64,000 nucleotides of DNA from Algoriphagus yeomjeoni. Its GTDB lineage: Bacteria > Bacteroidota > Bacteroidia > Cytophagales > Cyclobacteriaceae. Position 1 is the stretch's first letter, and the number at the start of each line of letters is the position of its first letter. The notes beneath the pieces were generated by a model. That model was not told where the DNA came from. It saw only the letters and a list, made by a program, of their open reading frames with translations, and searched no databases. The DNA is taken from NCBI RefSeq assembly GCF_003259505.1, contig NZ_QLLK01000003.1:310001-374000 (forward strand), written 5' to 3'. The translations under genes were made by a program, and so were the position numbers. Below, piece by piece: positions 35,873-43,716 of the stretch.

Positions 35873-35985
35873 AAAATCATTCTGTGAATGATTTTAGCCT
35901 TGGGTCAGTCCCGACAGCTGTACGGGAGCAAGGCGGACAAACTACACCCGGTCCCACGAACGATTTGACTACGCCGAGAGGGGAT
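35873..35985. repeat. Composite of two dispersed repeats
   Basis: The first part (to 35940) is the variable-stem element with TTTTAGCCTTGGGTCAGTCC; its stems are ATCATTC/GAATGAT and CCCGACAGCTGTACGGG. The second part (35942-35985) is the GAACGATTTGACTACGCCGA element followed by GAGGGG. Confidence 0.6.
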
Positions 35986-35999
35986 AAAAGGATTTCCGA

Positions 36000-36668
36000 C
36001 TATATAGTTCCCAAATAAACAGAATCTGATAAATCTCTTTTTTTTGTCCAAGCATTTTCCTGACTGAAGGCAATCCATGCATGCCATTTCGTATCCGCTA
36101 GTGTACTTGAGATGGGAATAACATGATTTCCTTTGTCTCTTGTATTCCCGAGAAACTCCCATTCTGAACCTCTTAGAATTCCTTCAGCTGAAAGCAGAAA
36201 GACAAAAACTTGATCATAAGGGGTGGCAGATGCCTGCCAGGAATTGTCAGTCCAGGTGAATTGTACTCCCTCAGAAACCCGCGCTACTTTAGGGTCTTGA
36301 GGTCCTAGAAGACTTCCCCGACTCACCTTTACCAAACTGATATCCAGTACTTTTGATGCAGTAGTGCCCTCAAATTTGAAGGAGTTTTTCATCGTATAGG
36401 ATACAGCTGCATGGTAAGGTCTGCTTGCACCATTTACATGGTTTTGGTAGCCAAAGCGTAAGATATGCGTGATGTTTTTGAGGAATTTATGTGTTTGGGT
36501 ATTCACCGACTGCGAGTGACGCTTGATTACCGATGTTTTTGCTTTGGTGCTTTTACTTTGCTTGCCGGGCTTCCTGCGGGCATAGGTTTTTCCGCCCACT
36601 TTGTAAAAAACCAGATCTCCCACACTGCCTGATAGCCCCTCTTGGATTGAGTTAGTAATTCTTGCCAT
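36000..36668 (-). CDS. DUF6266-like family protein
   Basis: The N-terminus MARITNSIQEGLSGSVGDLV followed by FYKVGGKTYARRKPGK resembles the start of the DUF6266 family (small Bacteroidota proteins with a glycine-rich SGxVGxxV segment and a basic RxxP). The rest is beta-rich (VKVSRGSLLGPQDPKVARVS, WHAWIAFSQENA). There is no signal peptide. The function is unknown; such proteins are often multi-copy. It sits alone at the edge of the repeat-rich region. Confidence 0.7.
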   Translation of the reverse strand: MARITNSIQEGLSGSVGDLVFYKVGGKTYARRKPGKQSKSTKAKTSVIKRHSQSVNTQTHKFLKNITHILRFGYQNHVNGASRPYHAAVSYTMKNSFKFEGTTASKVLDISLVKVSRGSLLGPQDPKVARVSEGVQFTWTDNSWQASATPYDQVFVFLLSAEGILRGSEWEFLGNTRDKGNHVIPISSTLADTKWHAWIAFSQENAWTKKRDLSDSVYLGTI

Positions 36669-36931
36669 ATGCTTACTAGTTGATATACAGATGAAGATAA
36701 AATATCAATCGTGTGAAACCAATAAAATTAATTTTTAATAAAAAATCTAGCATAGTTTAAACAATGTAAAAGCAATAATTAAAAGGTTAAATACTGTTTA
36801 AGTATTGTTTTAGTATTGGTCATAATATGGTTTAAAAATAAATCTGATTGATCTAACTGGATTAGCATTGGGTTAGGGACAGTGGGAGAACTGGCTTATA
36901 GTGCATAGAAATAGTATAGGAATCACTCAAA

Positions 36932-37402
36932 TCAATATTCATCCAGCACCGACAGCTCATCTAGCCTACTGTTCTTCTCAAACCAGCGCTTATACCAGAA
37001 TTCTACATACATGTGATTGTTTTTCCAGAATAGCTCCTTATTTTCATCTTCCATGGCTTCGGTGGTATCAGTGAGTTTCCGGATGTATTTCAACTCGTTA
37101 AACATCTTTTTAATGTCTTGTTTAGTGTATGCCGGCTGGCCGAAACCGCCTTCAATAAAGAATTTCTTTCCGGCTTTTCTTTGCTTCTCTGTGGCCCCAT
37201 GAATGACTGAATAGCTAAGTTTCCACATAAAATCCATCAGTATACGTTCAGGCTTTACATTCAATATTGCACAGAGCATGCGGAAATTGCTTGGAATAAG
37301 TAGATCCAACTTGCGCCATCTAGAGGTATACATATCGCCTATTTCTGCATATTTTTCATTGGAATCTATCAGGGTGGTTTTTGCCTTCTTTTTTTTCATC
37401 AC
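36932..37402 (-). CDS. Hypothetical protein
   Basis: A 156-residue protein with a lysine-rich start (MMKKKKAKTT). The rest is helical and aromatic (WRKLDLLIPSNFRMLCAILN, MYVEFWYKRWFEKN). It has no signal peptide, membrane segment or recognisable motif. The 263-bp gap before its neighbour is very A/T-rich with recurring GTTTAA. I do not recognise a function. Confidence 0.6.
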   Translation of the reverse strand: MMKKKKAKTTLIDSNEKYAEIGDMYTSRWRKLDLLIPSNFRMLCAILNVKPERILMDFMWKLSYSVIHGATEKQRKAGKKFFIEGGFGQPAYTKQDIKKMFNELKYIRKLTDTTEAMEDENKELFWKNNHMYVEFWYKRWFEKNSRLDELSVLDEY

Positions 37403-37520
37403 GAGCTTGTTTAGTCAGGTTATGAATTTGCATAAGTGTTGCGGCATATGGTATTCCTGGGAGGGATATTTTATTCAGCTTTGGGAATCAATAGAATCTG
37501 TATTGCGAGATAGATATAAT

Positions 37521-37738
37521 ATCGTCCGCCCCTATGGGGCTTTGCCATTTCAACATGTCATTCAAATTCCAGAGGTTGAAACCTCTGGCAATAAAATCGC
37601 TCGTCCCTATGGGACTCGTTAATTGGAGATTTGTTGTATCAATGCCGTAGGCATGAGCGATGATCTAGCCAGCCATTTCAATGGCTGGGGAAAAATGGAA
37701 TAAGGTTTTTACAAAAATGCCGTGGGCATGGCCGATAT
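37521..37738. repeat. REP modules alpha1 and beta1 upstream of the RAYT gene
   Basis: Alpha1 (37521-37616) consists of ATCGTCC plus hairpin GCCCC-TAT-GGGGC, a spacer, the palindrome CCAGAGGTTGAAACCTCTGG (37569-37588), then CTCGTCCC-TAT-GGGAC. Beta1 (37642-37738) reads in reverse: ATGCC-GTA-GGCAT, a spacer, CCAGCCATTTCAATGGCTGG, a spacer, ATGCC-GTG-GGCAT and GGCCGATAT. Beta1 ends 37 bp before the transposase start codon. Confidence 0.85.
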
Positions 37739-37775
37739 TGATTAAATTAGTTTGAAGAATTAATGTGAATCTATT

Positions 37776-38237
37776 ATGCCAAATACCTATTCAAAGATGT
37801 ATTGTCAGGCAGTTTTTGCGGTCAAATACAGGAAAGCAGTTATACAGGATGTTTTTAAGAGTGAGCTATACGGAGTAATAGGAAACCTAATCAATGAGAC
37901 TGGGGCGAAGACTCTAATTGTTAGCGGCCATTTTGATCATGTTCATTGTTTGTTTCAGTTCTATCCAAAACAAGCAGTTTCTGAAATCATGAAAAGTGCA
38001 AAAGCAAAATCTTCCAAGTGGTTAAATGAATCAAATTTTCTTGAGCATAGGTTTGAATGGCAAGTTGCATTTGGTGCTTTTACTTACAGCGAAAGAGAGG
38101 TATCCAATATTTTTGATTATGTGAAAAATCAGGAAAAGCATCATGAAAAGATGACCTTTAGAGAGGAATATCTTGAGATGCTAAAGGCTCATAAGATTGA
38201 TTTCTTACCCGAATATCTTTTTAAAGAATTAGAGTAA
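37776..38237 (+). CDS. REP-associated tyrosine transposase (IS200/Y1-HUH family)
   Basis: The 153-residue protein has the Y1 transposase fold. The HUH metal-binding motif is in HFDHVHCLFQF, and the catalytic tyrosine lies in NIFDYVKNQEKHHEK. The pattern W-x-V-AFGAFTYS and the YxxxQexHH tail are typical of the TnpA-REP (RAYT) branch common in Bacteroidota. Such enzymes nick and join single-stranded DNA at hairpins. It occupies a beta-alpha linker within a ten-module palindromic array: beta1 ends 37 bp upstream and alpha2 begins 3 bp after the stop codon. The frame and both catalytic motifs are intact, so it may be active. No accessory TnpB is present. Confidence 0.9.
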   Translation: MPNTYSKMYCQAVFAVKYRKAVIQDVFKSELYGVIGNLINETGAKTLIVSGHFDHVHCLFQFYPKQAVSEIMKSAKAKSSKWLNESNFLEHRFEWQVAFGAFTYSEREVSNIFDYVKNQEKHHEKMTFREEYLEMLKAHKIDFLPEYLFKELE

Positions 38238-38239
38238 AT

Positions 38240-39357
38240 ATCGTCCGTCCCTATGGGACTTTGCCTGAGCTATTTGGTATTCAGAATTCCAGAGGTTGAA
38301 ACCTCTGGCAATAAAATCACTCGTCCCGCTGGGACTGATTAGATATTGGTGTAACAGTAATACGCTCTATGTTCCTGATAAAAAAAATTGGGGTCAATGC
38401 CGTAGGCATGACTGATCATCTAGCCAGCCATTTCAATGGCTGGTAAATGGTAAATCCATGATTTGTAAAATGCCGTAGGCATGGCCGATATGGTTTCATG
38501 TTAATTCCATAAAAGATTTGTTGATAAATAGATATCGTCCGCCCCTATGGGGCTTTGCCAGATCCTATTGTCATTTAAATCCCAGAGGTTGAAACCTCTG
38601 GCAATAAAATCGCTCGTCCCGCTGGGACTGGGGAGGAGAAGAAAGAACGGTTTTTGGTGATTGCCATAAATTAGCTAGCCTTCGATTACAGAGAAATATG
38701 AATTAGATTCAGGGCTCAATGCCGTAGGCATGACCGATCCTATAGCCAGCCATTTCAATGGCTGGTAAATGGTATATACATGATTTGTAAAATGCCGTAG
38801 GCATGGCCGATATGGCTTCATGTCATTTCCATAAAAGATTTGGTGGTAAATAGATATCGTCCGCCCCTATGGGGCTTTGCCAGATCCTATTATCATTCAA
38901 ATTCCAGAGGTTGAAACCTCTGGCAATAAAATCGGTCGTCCCGCTGGGACTCATTAATTGGCCATATGTAGATGAATGCCGTAGGCATGACCGATTACCT
39001 AGCCAGCCATTTCAATGGCTGGTACAAATGGTAAACGGATGGTTCACAAAATGCCGTAGGCATGGCCGATATTGTTTAATATCAATCCAATTATAGATTG
39101 AATTTCTACAATAGAAATCAGGCTTGGTGCTCAACTGATATCGTCCGCCCCGCTGGGGCTTTGCCAGATCCTATTAACATTCAAATTCCAGAGGTTGAAA
39201 CCTCTGGCTAGGATATGAACCGTCCCTCTGGGACTGATAAATTGGCCATATGTAGAATGAATGCCTTTAGGCATGACCGATTAGCTAGCCAGCCATTTTA
39301 ATGGCTGGTGAAAAAAATGGTTGATGATTTATAGAATGCCATAGGCATGACCGATAT
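38240..39357. repeat. REP array of eight alternating modules downstream of the RAYT gene
   Basis: Modules in order are alpha2 38240-38336, beta2 38397-38491, alpha3 38534-38629, beta3 38719-38813, alpha4 38856-38951, beta4 38976-39072, alpha5 39140-39235 and beta5 39261-39357. The alpha core is CCAGAGGTTGAAACCTCTGG; the beta core is CCAGCCATTTCAATGGCTGG. The 42-bp linkers between beta2-alpha3 and beta3-alpha4 are themselves nearly identical, so beta-linker-alpha units have been duplicated in tandem. The array holds no other gene; frames that look open cross the palindromes. Confidence 0.88.
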
Positions 39358-39562
39358 CAGTTGTAGCATATGATTTGCTCATCATTCCTCCCTGGCCTGT
39401 ATACAACCAAAATCTCAATTTTTAATCCCCCATCCCCGACATCTTTTGTCTGGTTTTATCAGGTAATACAGCCATTTCCTTGCGGGTATCCTCCCAAATG
39501 AATAAATTAGTCTAAACACTTTGGGCAGATTTTGTTAATTTCCCTTTCTAATACCTCAGAAT

Positions 39563-39982
39563 ATGAACGAAAAAATCCACCACGGCAGGAATATCAAGCG
39601 TTTTCGTGAGATGATGGGCATCAAGCAGGAGTCACTGGCCTTCGAACTCGGGCCTGACTGGTCCCAGAAGAAAATCAGCCTGCTTGAGCAAAAGGAAGAA
39701 GTGGAGGAAGAACTCTTGCGTCAGGTGGCGGAGATTTTAAAGGTTCCGGCTGAGGCGATTAAAAGTTTTAATGAGGAGCAGGCGGTCAACATAATTGCAA
39801 ACACTTTCAATATTGAGAAAGATGCATTTGTAGGTAATACCAAGCCGACATTCCACATCAATCCACTAGAAGAAATCAAGAAGCTCCACGATGAAAAAAT
39901 TGCCCTTTACGAACGGATGCTTAAGGAAAAAGATGAAATGATGGCCAGGTTGGAAAAGTTATTAAATAAGCAAAATCCTTAG
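39563..39982 (+). CDS. XRE-family HTH protein with C-terminal coiled coil
   Basis: Residues about 8-65 form a Cro/C1-type helix-turn-helix (NIKRFREMMGIKQESLAFEL, WSQKKISLLEQ). The C-terminal 40 residues are a charged helix (HDEKIALYERMLKEKDEMMA) likely to mediate dimerisation. It lies between the REP array and the restriction-modification module, on the opposite strand from the latter and convergent with it. It could regulate either or neither. It has no membrane segment. Confidence 0.82.
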   Translation: MNEKIHHGRNIKRFREMMGIKQESLAFELGPDWSQKKISLLEQKEEVEEELLRQVAEILKVPAEAIKSFNEEQAVNIIANTFNIEKDAFVGNTKPTFHINPLEEIKKLHDEKIALYERMLKEKDEMMARLEKLLNKQNP

Positions 39983-40042
39983 GCTGATCCATAAAATCCT
40001 TTTTGAACCATAGAGAAGCACAAATTCTATTGGATATGAAAG

Positions 40043-40137
40043 GGTAGTTACAAACTTAGCTTTGACGAACGATATGATTAATTCCAGACGGGGTTGTAAA
40101 GAACGCTTAGATGAACGACCTGACTACACGAAGTCGG
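40043..40137. repeat. Tandem pair of GAACGAnnTGAnTA dispersed repeats
   Basis: GGTAGTTACAAACTTAGCTT, then GAACGATATGATTA, is followed within 40 bp by GGGTTGTAAAGAACGCTTAG, then GAACGACCTGACTAC. These are two adjacent copies of the element also seen at 6695, 20568, 24720, 33925 and 35942. Confidence 0.6.
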
Positions 40138-40174
40138 GGTTAGATAATCAATCTGACGGCACTTAAACGGGTGA

Positions 40175-40753
40175 TTATTTTCTTATAAATAATATTTGAT
40201 GAGCTATCATTTCAATGTGATTTTGAAAGCACTTGTTTATTTCTTCTATTGTCGACAGAGCAATATCATAATCATTAACATTTAGTGCAAAATGAGCATG
40301 AGGGATTATATTATCTATCGAGTGCTTTATATGTAAATGTGGACTGCGTTTATACATGCCGTGAGTTTCATCATTGTCTAAAGGGTCAGTATGAAGAAGT
40401 ATATATTCTTTGTCCGAATCACTTAAATATATGTGGAAGTATATTCTATTTAGGTTGTAATCTTGTTTTGTTCCTGTTACTTTTTCCCAAATCTCGTAAT
40501 AACTTGCCGTGAATAATTTATTTTTAGTTTTAAAGCGTTCGTTGATGTTGGATTCATTGTTGAATTGAGTGTAGTTAGTGATTCTAGAACTATCCGTAAC
40601 GCAAAATATAATTTTGTTTTCGCCAAAGTTCGAAGGTACCCTAGTAGGATGAATACTATTGTTTGCAGCAATTTTTTTTACAATATTCTTTATCTGCTTT
40701 ACTCTTTTAGAGCTTAATTCGGTCTCAGTTATTTTTATTTTTTTTATACTCAT
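40175..40753 (-). CDS. Unknown protein paired with an Eco57I-like methylase
   Basis: The 192-residue protein has no recognisable fold in its sequence. Noticeable are two histidine-rich segments (SPHLHIKHSID and IIPHAHFALN) and an aspartate-rich stretch (HTDPLDNDETHG), which could bind metal. It starts 3 bp after the methylase-like stop codon on the same strand, so the two genes form one operon. By position it might be the nuclease or an accessory subunit of the restriction-modification module, but no PD-(D/E)xK or HNH motif is evident. It is strongly A/T-rich, like its partner. Confidence 0.6.
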   Translation of the reverse strand: MSIKKIKITETELSSKRVKQIKNIVKKIAANNSIHPTRVPSNFGENKIIFCVTDSSRITNYTQFNNESNINERFKTKNKLFTASYYEIWEKVTGTKQDYNLNRIYFHIYLSDSDKEYILLHTDPLDNDETHGMYKRSPHLHIKHSIDNIIPHAHFALNVNDYDIALSTIEEINKCFQNHIEMIAHQILFIRK

Positions 40754-40756
40754 ATA

Positions 40757-43399
40757 CTACAAGCCTAATAATTCGAGTTCCGTTGGATTGAGTTTGTAAA
40801 GGTCACTTGCAGTAAGATTGATTTCTGATTCAAGATCTAGTTTCTTTAGTTCATTTTTCTCTATAATTCTTTTTTTAACCAATAAAATCATTTTAGAGAC
40901 TAAACTTGAATTTTCAGTTAATGTAGGGTCAGGCACAGGAGTTTTACCTAGTAGGTTTAAATGGAAAATATTATATCCGCTTGATTGTTTGTGTGCTTGG
41001 AGCGATAGAGCCCAATAGCATGGAACAGAATTTAATATTCCTAAAAAATAGAATAATAAATCTGGGTCTAAATTTTCTTCCTTTAAAATAAAATATGGTG
41101 ATCGTGACGTTGCAAATTTCCCCTCTAAATCCAAGGCAAATTTAGGAGAGATTGAAATATATGGACATACTATTTTCGGTGCATTAATGTACTCTGACCT
41201 CCTTGGCCTATGTAGAGACCACCATACTCTTTTTTCTTTCTTAACATCGGTTGATTCAGTATATATTTTCTTCTTTTGGGTTTGCATATATTCCCATGAT
41301 TTCGGGAATTTATCTTGTAGATTTTCCTTCGTAATTATTATGTTATTAGTATAAGGATAAAACAACACCTTTTGAGATTTTTTTGATATAGTAAATCTTT
41401 CAATTTCTTTGTCGGGAAGGAACGTTTTATAAATATCTTTTTCCTTATTATCTATTGAATTTGAATTTCTTATAAATACCTCGTCATTTCCGGTTATTAT
41501 GCCTTGGTTTACTTTTAAGAAGGTATCGATATTTTTGTTGCTCTTTAATTTATTTAAAAGATCAAATTCTGGTTTGTTTAAAATATACCATTCCTCGTCG
41601 ATATTAAAATAATTTTCTGCTTTATAAATTTGGTATTGCCTTTGGTTGGTTTCGTTTTCAATCAGTAGTTGATTTAATGCTTCTCCTACAGATGTTCGGC
41701 ACTTTAATAACCAAGTATAGGTGTTTAATGATTTTAGATGGTCTTTTTTTCTAAAAATTAATAGCATTGTGTATGTTCCAACTTTATCAAATACATTAAT
41801 TGTTGATAAATCTGCAACTAATTCTATATAACAATGATCGAGTAGATAGTTTCTAAGTTTCTTTGAGCTTTTGGCGGTTAAAAAATTATGTGGTAAAACA
41901 AATAATCCTAATCCATTTGGGTTTAATATATCAACGGATAATTTAATAAATGCTTGATAGGTGTCGATTTTCCCGTTATTAAGTCCTTCAAGAATGATTT
42001 TATTTTTATTAGTTTCCTCTTCAGATTTATTATCTTGATTAATATATGGTGGATTAGAGATAACTATATCAAAATTTTCCTTCTTTTTTATTTTTTCTTG
42101 TAATATGGTTAGAGAATCTCCTGTGATAATATCTGGCTGCGCAAAAGTTTTATTAAAAATATAGTGAAGTAATGTTAATGATAAGTTTGTTGCTAAACAA
42201 GCATTTGGATCTAGATCAATACCAGTAACATTGTTAAAAAGTTTGTCTATATTAAAATTTGATTTTTTCGATATGCGCTCCTCTATTTCAGTTTCTAATA
42301 GCGTCCTTAAAAATATTCCCGAACCAACTGATGGTTCTAATATTTTCAAATTGTCAAATTCACCGTCTGTAAACCTTTTGCATATATATTTTGAGAAGAA
42401 ACGTGCAATGTACTCAGGAGTGTAGTATGCTCCGTTATCTTTATTTATTTTTTCTATTGGTATTGGAGTGAAAAGATTACCTTGATTATTGCTTTGAACT
42501 ACACTTAATATTGAAACATATTTTTGATATATTCTACTTAATGCTTGCTTAGTCATTATAGAGAAATCATACCTGAATCTGTTGTATTCATTCTCATAAA
42601 AGCTATAGAAATATCTTTTTAGAATAGAGTTATCTAACCTGTTAAATAATTTTACTTTGTCCTTTGGAACTATGTGTTCAGGTATTTTTATTGAAAGTTT
42701 TTCTTGAGCTATCTCGAATATGTTAGAAATGTTAATGTCTTTGTTTAAAGATAATATATCTAGTAATATGTTGGTGTGAGAATCTATTTCATTTGCTCTT
42801 TTTTTACTGTCTTCTATTGACCTTAAAAAAATTGTTCCATTGAATAAATAAGACAGAGTAACTAAATCAATACTATTGTTTAATTCGGCTGAAATGATTC
42901 TTTTCCAATTTGATATATTCTCTATTAATACGTCATCTAAAGCTCTTATGTTTGAATTAGGCTTTCTTTTAATTACTTCATAGAATGTGGATACTTTTAA
43001 GGCTTCTTCTTCATTTCCAATTTCTATCTTTTTTGACTCAACTTGCCTATTTTGTTTATTCAGTATAAAGTAATAATTTATATACCTATCATCAATAGTT
43101 ATGTGCCAACCTACTAAGTTGTTATAAGAAATTGCTAATAGATTTTCTTCCTCACGCGATGTTAACTCTTCATTTCTTTTTGTGAGAAATGAAATTATTG
43201 CTGAGTTTTCTAAGCCATGCTCAATTACAAGATATCCATTTGACTTTTCATTGGCTGATGGTTCTATGAAGTAACTTGGATTCCAACCTAAGTGCTTAGC
43301 AAAATTTAGTACTAAATCCTTTGGGTTATCTACAGTAGTGTGGCTTGTTAGTTGGCTATGTATGCTACTTATATAGGTCATTTTATCGATGGTGATCAA
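40757..43399 (-). CDS. Eco57I-like restriction-modification DNA methyltransferase
   Basis: The 880-residue protein has an N6-adenine methylase core in its middle: GAYYTPEYIA (323-332), the SAM-binding LEPSVGSGIF (354-363), GIDLDPNACL (393-402) and the catalytic NPPY (449-452). The C-terminal 350 residues resemble a TaqI/Eco57I-type target-recognition domain (LDLEGKFATSRSPYFIL). The N-terminal 300 residues are unassigned; YLVIEHGLENSAIISFLTKR is the only stretch that might recall a nuclease core, and it is not convincing. It may be a type IIG-like enzyme or the methylase of a two-gene system with the downstream gene. Composition is much more A/T-rich than the core genes, suggesting transfer. 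Confidence 0.85.
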   Translation of the reverse strand: MITIDKMTYISSIHSQLTSHTTVDNPKDLVLNFAKHLGWNPSYFIEPSANEKSNGYLVIEHGLENSAIISFLTKRNEELTSREEENLLAISYNNLVGWHITIDDRYINYYFILNKQNRQVESKKIEIGNEEEALKVSTFYEVIKRKPNSNIRALDDVLIENISNWKRIISAELNNSIDLVTLSYLFNGTIFLRSIEDSKKRANEIDSHTNILLDILSLNKDINISNIFEIAQEKLSIKIPEHIVPKDKVKLFNRLDNSILKRYFYSFYENEYNRFRYDFSIMTKQALSRIYQKYVSILSVVQSNNQGNLFTPIPIEKINKDNGAYYTPEYIARFFSKYICKRFTDGEFDNLKILEPSVGSGIFLRTLLETEIEERISKKSNFNIDKLFNNVTGIDLDPNACLATNLSLTLLHYIFNKTFAQPDIITGDSLTILQEKIKKKENFDIVISNPPYINQDNKSEEETNKNKIILEGLNNGKIDTYQAFIKLSVDILNPNGLGLFVLPHNFLTAKSSKKLRNYLLDHCYIELVADLSTINVFDKVGTYTMLLIFRKKDHLKSLNTYTWLLKCRTSVGEALNQLLIENETNQRQYQIYKAENYFNIDEEWYILNKPEFDLLNKLKSNKNIDTFLKVNQGIITGNDEVFIRNSNSIDNKEKDIYKTFLPDKEIERFTISKKSQKVLFYPYTNNIIITKENLQDKFPKSWEYMQTQKKKIYTESTDVKKEKRVWWSLHRPRRSEYINAPKIVCPYISISPKFALDLEGKFATSRSPYFILKEENLDPDLLFYFLGILNSVPCYWALSLQAHKQSSGYNIFHLNLLGKTPVPDPTLTENSSLVSKMILLVKKRIIEKNELKKLDLESEINLTASDLYKLNPTELELLGL

Positions 43400-43489
43400 A
43401 AATGTTATGAAACTTTACTTTCTAGTTGACGATTTAAATTTTTTAAAGATAATAGTTACTTTTAGAAAGCCATTTTAGTTTTTTAAAAT

Positions 43490-43506
43490 ATGACAATATT
43501 TGTCAT
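43490..43506. promoter_or_regulatory. Candidate operator palindrome upstream of the methylase gene
   Basis: ATGACAA-TAT-TTGTCAT is a perfect 7-bp inverted repeat 91 bp before the methylase start codon, in a 317-bp gap that otherwise holds only the terminator at 43661. It could bind a regulator of the module. Confidence 0.4.
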
Positions 43507-43660
43507 ACTAACCTTTGTTTTATTTTCTAAAAATCACAAGATTTGTTGAGTAAATTTCTGTTTTTGCTGGTTATTTTTCTCTAATATAACTATTAATTCC
43601 TTATTAGTAATTTGTAATCCAGTATTTCTTAATTTGTAATTAGATGTTTTCTTTAAATCA

Positions 43661-43693
43661 ACAATCCCTTTGGTGGATGTCCAAAGGGATTGT
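43661..43693 (-). terminator. Hairpin terminator downstream of purL
   Basis: ACAATCCCTTTGG and CCAAAGGGATTGT form a perfect 13-bp stem around a 7-nt loop, 24 bp past the purL stop codon. The T tract is weak in both directions. Confidence 0.75.
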
Positions 43694-43716
43694 TTAATTC
43701 ATGTTTTTTTAAAAAA

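Noticed and set aside
36720..36840. Iteron-like GTTTAA repeats suggesting an origin
   Set aside because: The copies are irregular, few and in generally A/T-rich sequence, with no replication gene beside them.
38869..39096. 75-codon frame inside the REP array
   Set aside because: It runs across the palindromic modules, is not preserved in the other copies and has no protein features.
38240..39357. Possible CRISPR array
   Set aside because: The repeats are two alternating palindromic modules of about 95 bp with similar linkers, not short identical repeats with unique spacers, and there are no cas genes.
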